Assembly (NCBI GenBank): GCA_949372805.1
Contig: CASIBH010000008.1
Span: forward strand, 38,766 to 102,765
Source: an uncultured Flavobacteriales bacterium
Lineage (GTDB): Bacteria > Bacteroidota > Bacteroidia > Flavobacteriales > BACL11
DNA: 64,000 nucleotides
Reading direction: 5' to 3'
Positions 1 to 9,000 of the stretch are shown piece by piece; the first letter of the stretch is position 1, and each line of letters begins with the position of its first letter. Both the position numbers and the translations under genes were made by a program. The notes beneath the pieces are model-generated. The model was not told the origin of the DNA. It did no database searches and was given only the letters and a program-made list of their open reading frames with translations.

Positions 1-679
1 AAGCCGCTACAATTGAAGTAACAAGTTCAGGAATACTAGTTCCAATCGCAATAATAGTAACACCTATTATCCGCTCAGAAACATTAAACTTTTTAGCTAT
101 ATCGATTGCTCCATCCACTAAAAAATCTGCTCCAAATTTGAGTAATAGTATTCCAGAAATTAAATAAAAAACACTTTTAAAAACAGAAATATCTTTAGCT
201 TCTTCCAATTCATTTTTAGACTCACTTTCTTCTTTTCTAGACTTTAAAATTGTGAATATTAAAAATCCAAGTAACAAAAACAATAAAAAAATTCCAACTA
301 TTTGAGAGATTTTATTATTAAAAAATAAAAAAAATGCAACAAAAAAAGTTGAAATTAATAAAAAAGAATAATCTAATTTGAGTGTTTTTTTAGTAATATT
401 TATATTAAAAATTATAGCAGTAATTGACAGAACAAGACAGATGTTAGCAATATTAGATCCTATTACATTAGAAAAAACAATATCACTACTACCAGATAAA
501 AGAGCCTTAAAACTCACAAAAAGCTCAGGACAAGATGTAGCAAAAGAAACTACGGTCAAACCTACCACTAATTTTGAAATACGAGCTTTTGACGCAATAC
601 TAACAGAGCCAAGCACTAATAATTCACCACCAAAATATAGAAGAAAAAGGCCAAAGATAATTAGTAGATAAGTAAGCAT
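1..679 (-). CDS. Na+(K+)/Ca2+ exchanger family membrane antiporter, partial (C-terminus off the left edge)
   Basis: The ORF track omits this because no stop lies in the window, but the minus strand reads open from an ATG at 679. It is a CaCA-superfamily (YrbG-like) inner-membrane cation/Ca2+ antiporter. The two diagnostic alpha repeats are visible: SFATSCPELFVSF near residue 47 with VIGSNIANI after it, and IAIGTSIPELVTS near residue 212. A charged loop (RKEESESKNELEEAKD) separates the halves. About 226 residues are present; relatives run to a little over 300, so the last quarter is missing. The first repeat carries ATSC where GTSA is usual. The start overlaps the tatA stop by one base (TAATG), suggesting translational coupling. 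Ion specificity cannot be read from sequence. Confidence 0.88.
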   Translation of the reverse strand, partial: MLTYLLIIFGLFLLYFGGELLVLGSVSIASKARISKLVVGLTVVSFATSCPELFVSFKALLSGSSDIVFSNVIGSNIANICLVLSITAIIFNINITKKTLKLDYSFLLISTFFVAFFLFFNNKISQIVGIFLLFLLLGFLIFTILKSRKEESESKNELEEAKDISVFKSVFYLISGILLLKFGADFLVDGAIDIAKKFNVSERIIGVTIIAIGTSIPELVTSIVAA

Positions 680-876
680 TACTTTAGGTCTAAATCATCT
701 TTAAAATCACTTGCACTATCTCTTATTTCTTTTTTAATCTCATTAGAGGCATCTTTAACTTCTCTTATTGTTTTACCTAAAGTTCTAGCAAGTTCAGGGA
801 TTTTCTTTGAACCAAAGAACATAACAACAAATAATAGAATAATAATAACTTCAGGCCCTCCAATGAACAATATCAT
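679..876 (-). CDS. tatA: Sec-independent protein translocase subunit TatA/E
   Basis: A 65-residue subunit of the twin-arginine translocase, which exports folded proteins across the inner membrane. It has the family layout: a short N-terminal transmembrane helix (about residues 8-21), the hinge FFGSKKIPELAR matching the conserved FG-x-KK-x-PEL motif, an amphipathic helix, and a charged tail. The short MILFIGGPE start is what Bacteroidota TatA proteins typically show. It lies 50 bases downstream of secDF and shares one base with the exchanger after it, so two export functions and an antiporter probably sit on one transcript. TatC is not in the window. TatA cannot be told from TatE by sequence here. 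Confidence 0.93.
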   Translation of the reverse strand: MILFIGGPEVIIILLFVVMFFGSKKIPELARTLGKTIREVKDASNEIKKEIRDSASDFKDDLDLK

Positions 877-926
877 AAGATGATTTTTTTAAATTCTACT
901 TGTTTTTAAAAGTAAATAATAAAAAT

Positions 927-3900
927 TTACTTTCTAGCTAACTTTTCTTTTTTCTTAGTTAGAGTGTCAAGCATAATAGGAGACGCTACAAATAATGAAG
1001 AATATGTACCTACAATAACACCCACCATTAGAGCAAACATAAAGCCTCTAATAACTTCTCCACCAAATACAAATATTATAAGTAGCACAACAAACGTTGT
1101 TAAGGATGTATTAATAGTTCTACTAAGAGTACTATTTAAAGCTCCATTTATTACTTCAATAACTTCTTTTTTCTTGTATGAATTCATATACTCTCTAACC
1201 CTATCAAATACAACAACCGTATCATTAAGGGAGTAACCAATTATTGTAAGAATAGCAGCAATAAATGCCTGATCAATCTCTAAAGAAAAAGGAAGAAGAC
1301 CGTAGAAAGCTGAGAATATAGCTAATACAATAATTACATCATGAAAAACTGCTGAAACAGCTCCTAAACTAAATTGCCATTTTCTAAATCTTAATAGAAT
1401 ATATAAGAAAATAACAAGTAGGGAGAAAAGAACAGACCACACAGCAGCATCTTTAATATCATCTGCAATAGTTGGTCCAACTTTTTGCGAACTCATTATC
1501 TCAAATTCAAGACCAGAAGTAGCAAGACCTTCATTAAGTTTTGCTTCAACAATTTGATCAGTTGAAATATCATTATTATTAATCATGAATGAGGTTGTAA
1601 TCTTTACTTGATTATCATCACCAAAAGTTTTAACTTGAGGAGTATAATTTAAACCATCACTATCAACAAAAACAGCAGATAAATCTTCTCTAAGGTCTTC
1701 ATTATTTATATCATTATCAAAACGAACAACATATGTTCTTCCTCCAACAAAATCAACTCCATAATTCAATCCTTTTGTTAGTAGAGAGCCAAGACCAAGA
1801 ACAACTAATAAACCAGAAATAACATAGAATTTTTTTCTATTTCCAATAAAGTCAATATTGATATTTTTAAAAGCACCATCAGTTAATTTTGTTGAAAAAG
1901 AAATATCTTTTCCTTTATTAACACGAGAGGAAATTATTAGTCTTGTAATAAATATTGCAGCAAAAAGAGAAGTAATAATACCAATAACTAGAGTTGTAGC
2001 AAAACCTTTAATTGGACCAGTTCCAAATGTATATAGAATTATTCCTGTAAGTAATGTTGTAACATTTGCATCAATAATTGAACTATATGCACTATTATAA
2101 CCATCAGTAATGGCTAATCTTAAACCTTTTCCATTTGACAACTCTTCCCTGATTCTTTCATAAATCAGAACATTCGCATCAACAGACATACCAATAGTTA
2201 AAATAATACCAGCGATTCCAGGCAATGTTAAAACAGCACCCAATGAAGATAAAACACCAAAAATGAAAAATATGTTAGCTAGTAGAGCAACGTTTGAAAC
2301 GATTCCTGCCCCACTGTAATAAAATATCATGTAAAACAACACAAGAATTAAAGCAAAAATAAATGATTGTAATCCAGAGCTAATAGCTTCTTCACCTAAT
2401 GAAGGACCAACAATTGCTTCCTCTATAATTCTAGCAGGAGCAGGAAGTTTTCCTGATTTTAAAATATTTGCTAAATCTTTAGCTTCGTTAACTGAGAAAT
2501 TACCAGTAATTGATGATCGTCCTCCAGCAATTTCACTTTGAACAGTAGGGTAAGAATATACATAGCCATCTAAAACAATTGCAACACTTCTTCCAATATT
2601 TTCACCCGTTAATCTTTTCCATTGTTTTGCACCTTCTTGATTCATAGACATAGAAACTTCAGCTGATGAATTATATTGACCAAAACTTTGGTTTGCATCA
2701 GTAACAACACCCCCATCCATTGCAGCCATACCATCTCTATTTGTTACTTTTAAAGCTACAAGCTGAACAAACTTTCCTTCACTATCATAAGGTTTTACAG
2801 TATAAGCAAACTTTACATCAACAGGGAAAAACTTGATAACTAAAGGGTCTTTTAAATATTTATTTAATTGTGCAGTGTCTTTTGTTGCACAGAAACCAAC
2901 CACCGGACCTTCTTGAATTTGGTTTTGTTGATCAACATTTGGATATAAAACTGAGTATAGTGGATTATTTTCTGCAAATTCTTCAAATGATAATGTGTTA
3001 GAAGTATCAGAAGAAGCAGAGTCAGATTCTAGGTCGGTTAATAAATCATCAAGATTGTCCTCACTATTAATATCTTCATTAATCTCTTCAGCTAACACAT
3101 CTAAATTTTCTTTTACATCTAACACTTCATTAACATCTAATGTGTCATTTAAATCATTTGTTTCTTTAAGATAATTATTTACTTGCTCAAGAGTTGGGAA
3201 TAATTCTCTGTATTCATAGGTTTCCCAAAATTCTAACTGAGCAGTTGATTGCAATAACTTTCTTGCTCTTTCAGGGTCTTTAATCCCAGGAAGCTCAACT
3301 AAAATTCTTCCTGCAGTTTCGAGTCTTTGAATATTTGGCTGTGTTACTCCAAATCTATCTATTCTACTTCTTAGTATATTGAATGATCTATTTATAGCAT
3401 CTTCAACTTCTAAACTAAGAATCTCTATCACTTCTTGGTTGTTAGAATTAATTCTCACCTTATCTTTTAACTGAGAAGTAAATAACACAGCCATTCCATT
3501 AACAGGAGATAATTTTTCAAACTCTTGGCCAAAAAGTGTTACAAAATCACTTTGGCTATTTTCTTGAGCAGTTAAAGCATTATTAATTGCTTTAGTAAAT
3601 ACTTCATCTTTTGTATTATTTGCAAGCGCCTTAAGAACATCAACAACCATAACTTCCAAAGTAACATTCATCCCTCCTTTAAGGTCAAGTCCAAGATTAA
3701 GTTCTCTTTGCTTACAATCTGAATAAGTATATTGAGCAACTAAAATATCATAAACTTCTTCAGAATTAATAGAATCTAAGTATAGTTTTTCTTTTACTTC
3801 TCTTTCTTCCTCAGGAAAATTTTCAGCATATTTAACTGCATCATTTTCTACTTTATCAGCTACTAAAGTGAAGGATAATTGATAAACACATATTAAAGCA

Positions 3901-3941
3901 AAAACAAAAGCGATTACTTTGATAAAATTTCTATTCTGCAT
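927..3941 (-). CDS. secDF: Fused protein-export membrane protein SecDF
   Basis: SecD and SecF are fused in one 1004-residue inner-membrane protein that uses the proton gradient to help SecYEG export. The SecD part shows LGLDLKGGMNVTLEV near residue 83, SRIDRFGVTQPNIQRLE, and the transmembrane motif TIGMSVDANVLIYERIREE. The SecF part begins around residue 690 and shows NYGVDFVGGRTYVV and GYSLNDTVVVFDRVREYM. About twelve membrane segments are expected. An Asp/Glu/Asn-rich low-complexity insert (about residues 255-315) interrupts the first periplasmic domain; this stretch is variable in Bacteroidota. A promoter-like TATATTTG lies about 20 bases upstream, followed by a GC-rich CCGCTC. First gene of the secDF-tatA-exchanger run. 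Confidence 0.97.
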   Translation of the reverse strand: MQNRNFIKVIAFVFALICVYQLSFTLVADKVENDAVKYAENFPEEEREVKEKLYLDSINSEEVYDILVAQYTYSDCKQRELNLGLDLKGGMNVTLEVMVVDVLKALANNTKDEVFTKAINNALTAQENSQSDFVTLFGQEFEKLSPVNGMAVLFTSQLKDKVRINSNNQEVIEILSLEVEDAINRSFNILRSRIDRFGVTQPNIQRLETAGRILVELPGIKDPERARKLLQSTAQLEFWETYEYRELFPTLEQVNNYLKETNDLNDTLDVNEVLDVKENLDVLAEEINEDINSEDNLDDLLTDLESDSASSDTSNTLSFEEFAENNPLYSVLYPNVDQQNQIQEGPVVGFCATKDTAQLNKYLKDPLVIKFFPVDVKFAYTVKPYDSEGKFVQLVALKVTNRDGMAAMDGGVVTDANQSFGQYNSSAEVSMSMNQEGAKQWKRLTGENIGRSVAIVLDGYVYSYPTVQSEIAGGRSSITGNFSVNEAKDLANILKSGKLPAPARIIEEAIVGPSLGEEAISSGLQSFIFALILVLFYMIFYYSGAGIVSNVALLANIFFIFGVLSSLGAVLTLPGIAGIILTIGMSVDANVLIYERIREELSNGKGLRLAITDGYNSAYSSIIDANVTTLLTGIILYTFGTGPIKGFATTLVIGIITSLFAAIFITRLIISSRVNKGKDISFSTKLTDGAFKNINIDFIGNRKKFYVISGLLVVLGLGSLLTKGLNYGVDFVGGRTYVVRFDNDINNEDLREDLSAVFVDSDGLNYTPQVKTFGDDNQVKITTSFMINNNDISTDQIVEAKLNEGLATSGLEFEIMSSQKVGPTIADDIKDAAVWSVLFSLLVIFLYILLRFRKWQFSLGAVSAVFHDVIIVLAIFSAFYGLLPFSLEIDQAFIAAILTIIGYSLNDTVVVFDRVREYMNSYKKKEVIEVINGALNSTLSRTINTSLTTFVVLLIIFVFGGEVIRGFMFALMVGVIVGTYSSLFVASPIMLDTLTKKKEKLARK

Positions 3942-3962
3942 AGTCTTATTTTTTTAGAGCGG

Positions 3963-3970
3963 CAAATATA
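3963..3970 (-). promoter_or_regulatory. -7 promoter element for secDF
   Basis: On the minus strand this reads TATATTTG, a perfect match to the Bacteroidota -7 consensus TAnnTTTG, 21 bases before the secDF ATG. It is followed by CCGCTC, a GC-rich discriminator that is unusual in this AT-rich sequence. No clear -33 TTTG is seen. Confidence 0.6.
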
Positions 3971-4068
3971 AACTTTTCCTACTAATTATGATAATTCTAC
4001 TGGCATCTATATTCTTATATCTATGTAAGATTTAAATCTAACTAAATACTTTTAAAGCAACTAAATGG

Positions 4069-4076
4069 TATCTTTG
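4069..4076 (+). promoter_or_regulatory. -7 promoter element for the FG-GAP protein gene
   Basis: TATCTTTG matches TAnnTTTG and ends 23 bases before the ATG at 4100. No good -33 TTTG is visible at the expected spacing. It is divergent from the secDF promoter. Confidence 0.5.
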
Positions 4077-4099
4077 AAAAATATTGTTGAATATTAAAT

Positions 4100-6259
4100 A
4101 TGCAAAAGTTACTTTTTTTAATTTTAATTATCTTACTACAAAATTGTCTTTTTGCACAAAACAATTTATTTAGAGATACCTCATTGCAAGTTTCAGAAAA
4201 TAATATTGCATTCAAACACGCTTGGGCAGGAGGCTTAAATGCTGCTCAATTTAATGAGATTGATTTAGATTTAGATGGAGTAAAAGATTTAGTAGTATTT
4301 GATAGATCTGGAAATAAACTAATTCCTTTTCTTAATAAGAATAATAAATTTATTTATGCACCTAATTTTAAAAGCAAATTCCCTAAAATTAAAGATTGGG
4401 TAATATTTGCTGATTATGATTGTGATGGTAAAAATGATATTTTCTCATACTCTACTTCTGGCATTTCAATATACAAAAACACTTCCTCTTCCTCATTAGA
4501 TTTCACTTTAGAAACTCCTTTAGTATTTTCTCAATACCCTGTTGGAAGTGTTAATATTTTTGTTAGCCCTGTGGATATCCCTGCAATTTCCGACATTGAT
4601 GGAGATGGAGATTTAGATATTTTAACATTTAAAATAACTGGAGGTTTTATTGAGTTTCATAAAAACATGTCAATAGAGTTAACAGGAGCTTGTGACACTG
4701 TAGCCTTTCAGTTAGAGACTGGCTGCTGGGGTAATTTTTATGAAGGGCTAAATAATTACACTTTAAATTGTCAAAACTGTCAATGCCCTCCAATTATTGG
4801 AAATTCATCTTCTAAACAAAAACATGCTGGATCAACTCTCTTATGCTTGGACATTGATAATGACAATGATAAAGACATCTTATTAGGTGATGTTAGCTTT
4901 AACAATCTTAACTTACTTATTAATGATGGGGATAGTTTAAATGCTAATATGATTTCTGTTGACTCATTATTTCCTTCGAATAACAACAATACACTAGCTG
5001 CTAATATGGATATTTTTCCTGCAGCATTTTATTTGGATGTAAGTCACGATGGTATTAAAGATCTGATTGTGACTTCAAATAGTGAAAATAACTCAGAAAA
5101 CTTTGAGAGCTGCTGGTTTTACACAAATAATGGAGCTAATACAAATCCAGATTTAAACTATATTCAAAAAAACTTCTTACAGCAAGAAATGATTGATTTG
5201 GGAGCAGGAAGCTACCCAGTTTTTTTTGATCATAACAGTGATGGATTAGAAGATTTAATTGTAGGTAATTATGGCTATCATCAGATGGGTGGAAATCCTT
5301 CTTCTAAATTAGCACTGTTTACAAACACCGGAAATAATGTAAAGCCAAACTATGTTTTAGAGAATCGAGATTGGCAAAATTTATCACAGATTAATCTAAA
5401 TATTAATTTAAACATACCTGCTCTTAACCTAACCCCTTCATTTGGAGATTTAGATAATGATAATGATCAAGATATGATTTTAGGTGATGCAAATGGCAAA
5501 CTTCATTATTTCACTAATAATGGAACAAATCCAGCAAGTTTTACTATTTCTCAACCAAATTATAATAATATAGATGTCGGTTATTTTGCAAGTCCACAAA
5601 TTATTGATGTTAACAGAGATGGTCTCTTAGATATTTTAATTGGAGAGCAAAACGGAACAATTAATTATTGCCAAAATAGTGGCAGCTTAAGCTCACCTAT
5701 TTTTGACACAGTGATTACAAATTTTGGAGGAATTGATATTGAAAGCAATATTATTAGTTCTGGCTATAGTAGTCCAACATTATTTGACAATAATGGGTCT
5801 TATGAGCTCTATAGCGGATCATTTACTGGTGTTATTTACAAGTTTAATAATATTGATAATAACTTAACAGGTCTATTTGACTCAATATCACCTCTTTTAT
5901 CAAGTGAAGGAAGTAAAACAAGAGTAGCAATTAATGATATCAATAATGATCAAAAGATTGATTGTATCATTGGAAATTACTCAGGAGGACTAAGTTTTTT
6001 CAGTAGTGACTCTTCTCTTATTAGCACACAAAATTTCATACCTAGAAATAATTTAAATATTTACCCTAACCCAACCCAATATGAAATTATCATTGAAGGA
6101 AATAGTTTTGGTGATATAGATATTGTCAATAGCTTTGGGCAACTAATGTTAAAAAGTAAAAAACAAAGTATACGCCACAGAGTAAATGTAAATCAGCTTA
6201 ATAGCGGAATATACTTTCTTAAGCTTGGAAAGTATAGCTCAAAATTTATAATCAAGTAA
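4100..6259 (+). CDS. Secreted FG-GAP/VCBS repeat protein with T9SS type A sorting domain
   Basis: A 719-residue exported protein. It starts with a signal peptide (MQKLLFLILIILLQNCLFAQ). The body holds about nine FG-GAP/VCBS-like units with Ca2+-loop cores such as DLDLDGVKDLVVF, DIDGDGDLDILTF, DLDNDNDQDMILGD and DVNRDGLLDILIGE, which predict a beta-propeller. The last 75 residues are a T9SS type A sorting domain, with NLNIYPNPTQ and NSGIYFLKLG, so the mature protein should pass through the outer membrane by the type IX system and be surface-attached or released. It is monocistronic, and the next gene converges on it one base away. No enzymatic domain is recognised; the cargo role (adhesion, binding) is inference. 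Confidence 0.9.
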   Translation: MQKLLFLILIILLQNCLFAQNNLFRDTSLQVSENNIAFKHAWAGGLNAAQFNEIDLDLDGVKDLVVFDRSGNKLIPFLNKNNKFIYAPNFKSKFPKIKDWVIFADYDCDGKNDIFSYSTSGISIYKNTSSSSLDFTLETPLVFSQYPVGSVNIFVSPVDIPAISDIDGDGDLDILTFKITGGFIEFHKNMSIELTGACDTVAFQLETGCWGNFYEGLNNYTLNCQNCQCPPIIGNSSSKQKHAGSTLLCLDIDNDNDKDILLGDVSFNNLNLLINDGDSLNANMISVDSLFPSNNNNTLAANMDIFPAAFYLDVSHDGIKDLIVTSNSENNSENFESCWFYTNNGANTNPDLNYIQKNFLQQEMIDLGAGSYPVFFDHNSDGLEDLIVGNYGYHQMGGNPSSKLALFTNTGNNVKPNYVLENRDWQNLSQINLNINLNIPALNLTPSFGDLDNDNDQDMILGDANGKLHYFTNNGTNPASFTISQPNYNNIDVGYFASPQIIDVNRDGLLDILIGEQNGTINYCQNSGSLSSPIFDTVITNFGGIDIESNIISSGYSSPTLFDNNGSYELYSGSFTGVIYKFNNIDNNLTGLFDSISPLLSSEGSKTRVAINDINNDQKIDCIIGNYSGGLSFFSSDSSLISTQNFIPRNNLNIYPNPTQYEIIIEGNSFGDIDIVNSFGQLMLKSKKQSIRHRVNVNQLNSGIYFLKLGKYSSKFIIK

Positions 6260-6260
6260 T

Positions 6261-6896
6261 TTATTTGCTTAAAAAATCTGGCACATCATCTACTCTAGCA
6301 TATGGATAGTCTGCTAATTTTTTTAATTTATAGTAAGAGTTCAACCCTGAAATTCCAATAGCATTTAACACTTCTAAATCTACGAGCCCATCATTATTAA
6401 TCGCTTGCTCGGCTATATATATCTGCTCTATCCTCGCTACTACCATGACGGTATTACTACTATCAATAAAGATACTTTCCACATAGCTCATACCTAACTT
6501 TAAAGCACTTTCTTTTACGAAAGGAGCCTTAAAATCTGACAAGTATTCTTCAGTCAGATTACATTGTTGAAATTCTGAAACTTCCCTATCGAACTTGGCA
6601 GATGTATAATGTGCTTTTTCAACAAAACTATCAGAAATGCTATTTATTGTAAAAAATCCTTCTGCTTTAATATTCTCATATGTATGTCTTCTAACTTTAT
6701 GATCTGGTCTTAACATAAAAGATAGTAATGGTGGGTTAGTACTTAAGTGTACTACAGAACTTATAATAGCTAAATTCGTATTTTCCTTACAACGCGTGCC
6801 AATTAAATTAGCAGGTTTAACTCCAGTAACAGAATTAATTAAATTTAGCCTTTTGATTCTTGGAAGATTCTGAATATCCTCATTAGAAAAATGCAT
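6261..6896 (-). CDS. Flavin reductase-like domain protein (FMN-binding split barrel)
   Basis: A 211-residue protein with the flavin_reductase fold. The core KPANLIGTRCKENTNLAIIS (about residues 27-46), STNPPLLSFMLRPDHKVRRHT and the later GFFTINSIS match the split-barrel family that binds FMN and supplies reduced flavin or acts as a small oxidoreductase. No signal peptide, so cytoplasmic. Its ATG shares one base with the stop of the upstream DUF2805 gene (TAATG), so the two are probably translated together. The physiological partner oxygenase or substrate cannot be named. The stop lies one base from the convergent FG-GAP gene, leaving no room for a terminator. Confidence 0.85.
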   Translation of the reverse strand: MHFSNEDIQNLPRIKRLNLINSVTGVKPANLIGTRCKENTNLAIISSVVHLSTNPPLLSFMLRPDHKVRRHTYENIKAEGFFTINSISDSFVEKAHYTSAKFDREVSEFQQCNLTEEYLSDFKAPFVKESALKLGMSYVESIFIDSSNTVMVVARIEQIYIAEQAINNDGLVDLEVLNAIGISGLNSYYKLKKLADYPYARVDDVPDFLSK

Positions 6897-7177
6897 TATC
6901 TCTTTGATATTTTATTCATTGATATTGACGTCTGTCTGCTACATTTAAATCTATTAATATCAGAATTTCTTTTCATAACATGCTTACTACTTACGCCACT
7001 ATTTACTCTTTTTCTCCATAGGTTAAAACTAGAGCGTTTTAGTTCCTTACGCATTATCCTAATAACATCACGTTCAGATAAATGAAACTGATATTTTATT
7101 GCTTCAAATGGCGTTCTATCTTCCCATGCCATTTCAATAACTCGATCAAGATCTCTTTCAGAGAGTACTAATTTCAT
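6896..7177 (-). CDS. DUF2805/TIGR03643 family protein
   Basis: A 93-residue protein of a widespread family of unknown function. The signature is clear: LSERDLDRVIEMAWEDRTPF, then LSERDVIRIMRKELKRSSF and LWRKRV, which suggests a small helix-turn-helix-like fold of two repeated LSERD units (residues 5-9 and 33-37). The C-terminal tail (from about residue 60) is basic and serine-rich, as in relatives. It is upstream of and overlaps by one base the flavin reductase gene, so the two likely form a small operon. DNA or RNA binding is a guess from basicity and fold; nothing in the sequence proves it. Confidence 0.85.
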   Translation of the reverse strand: MKLVLSERDLDRVIEMAWEDRTPFEAIKYQFHLSERDVIRIMRKELKRSSFNLWRKRVNSGVSSKHVMKRNSDINRFKCSRQTSISMNKISKR

Positions 7178-7198
7178 ATTAATTCAAAATATTTATTA

Positions 7199-7206
7199 CA
7201 AAATTA
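7199..7206 (-). promoter_or_regulatory. -7 promoter element for the DUF2805-flavin reductase pair
   Basis: Minus-strand TAATTTTG matches TAnnTTTG, 21 bases before the ATG at 7177. No -33 box is seen. Confidence 0.4.
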
Positions 7207-7240
7207 TTAATTAAGGATGGATATTCTATTAAAAAAAAGT

Positions 7241-7260
7241 ATTTATTTCTAATAATAAAT
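7241..7260. promoter_or_regulatory. AT-rich inverted repeat upstream of umuDC (possible operator)
   Basis: ATTTATT and AATAAAT are perfect 7-base inverted arms separated by six bases, 38 bases upstream of the umuD start, in the divergent region. An SOS-type operator would be expected near umuDC, but in sequence this AT-rich such repeats arise by chance, so this is only a candidate. Confidence 0.2.
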
Positions 7261-7297
7261 TGCATATATAATAAAATAAATCATTTAATTTATAGAC

Positions 7298-7750
7298 ATG
7301 AAAACAGGCAAAAAAAATATGAACAACGACTTATCTTTTCACAGTTTTGAACAACTTAATTTAAATGATATAAAGCTTGCAGAACCACTGGTTCCAGCTG
7401 GATTCCCATCTCCTGCAGATGACTTTGTTGAGATGGAAATAAATCTTCAGGACTATATTGTGAAAAATAAGGAAGCTACTTTTTGTGTTAAAGTTGAAGG
7501 ATCATCAATGACTAAGGCTGGTATAAACACTGGAGATATAATGATTGTTGACCGCTCTCTCACCCCAAAACATAATGATATTGTTCTCGCAGTTATTGAT
7601 GGGGATTTTACTGTAAAACGTTTAGCAGTAAATGACAACAGCGTATATCTAGTTCCAGAAAACGATAGCTTTTCTCCAATTAAAATTACTGAGTTAATGG
7701 ACTTTCAGGTCTGGGGGATTATAACACACATAATACACCGCGCTAGATGA
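7298..7750 (+). CDS. umuD: UmuD-like S24 peptidase (SOS mutagenesis, Pol V accessory)
   Basis: A 150-residue LexA/UmuD-family self-cleaving serine protease. After RecA-stimulated cleavage, UmuD' partners the Y-family polymerase UmuC for translesion synthesis. The cleavage site is visible as the Ala-Gly in PAGFPSPADDF (about residues 35-45). The catalytic Ser lies in VEGSSMTKAGI and the Lys in FTVKRLAVN, which form the Ser-Lys dyad. There is no helix-turn-helix domain, which separates it from LexA. The start at 7298 is the longest; an ATG at 7319 (MNNDLSF) is equally plausible. The last four bases overlap umuC (ATGA). SOS control is expected from the family, but no certain operator is seen. 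Confidence 0.92.
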   Translation: MKTGKKNMNNDLSFHSFEQLNLNDIKLAEPLVPAGFPSPADDFVEMEINLQDYIVKNKEATFCVKVEGSSMTKAGINTGDIMIVDRSLTPKHNDIVLAVIDGDFTVKRLAVNDNSVYLVPENDSFSPIKITELMDFQVWGIITHIIHRAR

Positions 7751-9000
7751 TTGCACTTGTTGATTGCAATAACTTTTATGCCTCATGCGAACGTGTCTTC
7801 AGACCAGACCTAAAAAAACAGCCTATTGTTGTACTATCAAATAATGATGGCTGTATCATTGCTAGAAGTAACGAAGCAAAAGCAATAGGCATAAGAATGG
7901 GAGAACCCGCATATAAGAGAAAAGAAGATTTTAAAAAACACAATGTACATATCTTCTCCACTAACTTTCCTTTATACGGAGATATGTCAAATCGTGTTAT
8001 GTCTATCCTTAGAAAGAATAGTAAGGATATTGAAATATATTCTATAGACGAAGCGTTTCTTGATTGTCAAGACGGTAATCTCAAGGAATACGGCGTTGAT
8101 ATTAAAAAGAAAGTAATACAATGGACAGGAATTCCAGTTTGTGTAGGAATTGCTGAGACTAAAGTACTTGCTAAACTTGCTAATCACATTGCAAAAAAAC
8201 ACACAAAATCTGGAGTATTCATTCTTAAGGAAAAGCAAAATATTTTAGATGTGTTAAAGAAAACTAATGTTGGAGAAATATGGGGCATTGGGAGTAGATC
8301 TGCCAAGCTACTTAATAATTATGGCATATATAATGCATTTGAGCTGATCTCTCTGGATGAGTCTTGGATAAAAAGAAAACTATCTGTAGTAGGACTTAGA
8401 ATAGTACATGAACTAAAAGGAATTAAATGTTTTGACTTAGACAACAAGAGACAGATTAAAAAAAATATCTGTACATCAAGATCATTTGGAACTCCAACCT
8501 CAGACTATAATCATCTTTCACAAGCAATTAGCACATTTGCTGTTCGATGTAGCGAAAAACTTAGAAAACAACAATCTTCTGCCTCTGTAATTAAAATATT
8601 TATTTATACAAACCCTTTTAATCCCAGACAAAAGCAGTATTATGGCAATATTACACTACAGCTAGATCAAGCAACAAATGATAATCAAATTATGATTCAC
8701 GAGGCTCTTAAAGGATTGAAGAGTATATATAAAGAAGGATATATCTATAAAAAGGCAGGAGTAATTGTGGGTAACCTAATTCCTAACAACCAAATTCAGT
8801 TAAACTTATTTGACAACTTGAATAACAGAAATAAATACAAGAAAATATCTACCATATTTGATAAAATCAACAATAGTATGGGAAAAGATAAAATTAGAAT
8901 TGCAGTACAAGGTTTTGATAGAAAATGGCAAATGAAACAAGAACAACTGTCTCCTGCTTACACAACTAGAATTGAAGAAATTTTAACTATAAAGATATAA
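7747..9000 (+). CDS. umuC: DNA polymerase V catalytic subunit UmuC (Y-family)
   Basis: A 417-residue error-prone polymerase that copies damaged DNA. The palm carries the metal-binding motifs ALVDCNNFYASCERVF at the N-terminus and YSIDEAFLD near residue 98-106; SNNDGCIIARSNEAK, typical of UmuC, is also present. The helix-hairpin-helix region (NVGEIWGIGSRSAKLLNNYG) and the little-finger domain follow, and the C-terminus has the UmuC-specific end. Length matches E. coli UmuC (422). It overlaps umuD by four bases, and the pirin gene starts directly after its stop codon, which implies one transcript. No missing catalytic residues. Confidence 0.96.
   Translation: MIALVDCNNFYASCERVFRPDLKKQPIVVLSNNDGCIIARSNEAKAIGIRMGEPAYKRKEDFKKHNVHIFSTNFPLYGDMSNRVMSILRKNSKDIEIYSIDEAFLDCQDGNLKEYGVDIKKKVIQWTGIPVCVGIAETKVLAKLANHIAKKHTKSGVFILKEKQNILDVLKKTNVGEIWGIGSRSAKLLNNYGIYNAFELISLDESWIKRKLSVVGLRIVHELKGIKCFDLDNKRQIKKNICTSRSFGTPTSDYNHLSQAISTFAVRCSEKLRKQQSSASVIKIFIYTNPFNPRQKQYYGNITLQLDQATNDNQIMIHEALKGLKSIYKEGYIYKKAGVIVGNLIPNNQIQLNLFDNLNNRNKYKKISTIFDKINNSMGKDKIRIAVQGFDRKWQMKQEQLSPAYTTRIEEILTIKI

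Noticed and set aside
378-671. 97-aa plus-strand ORF
   Set aside because: It lies antisense to the CaCA exchanger, whose two alpha repeats are unmistakable; no family match.
964-2100. Two plus-strand ORFs (964-1236 and 1858-2100)
   Set aside because: Antisense shadows of secDF without recognisable domains.
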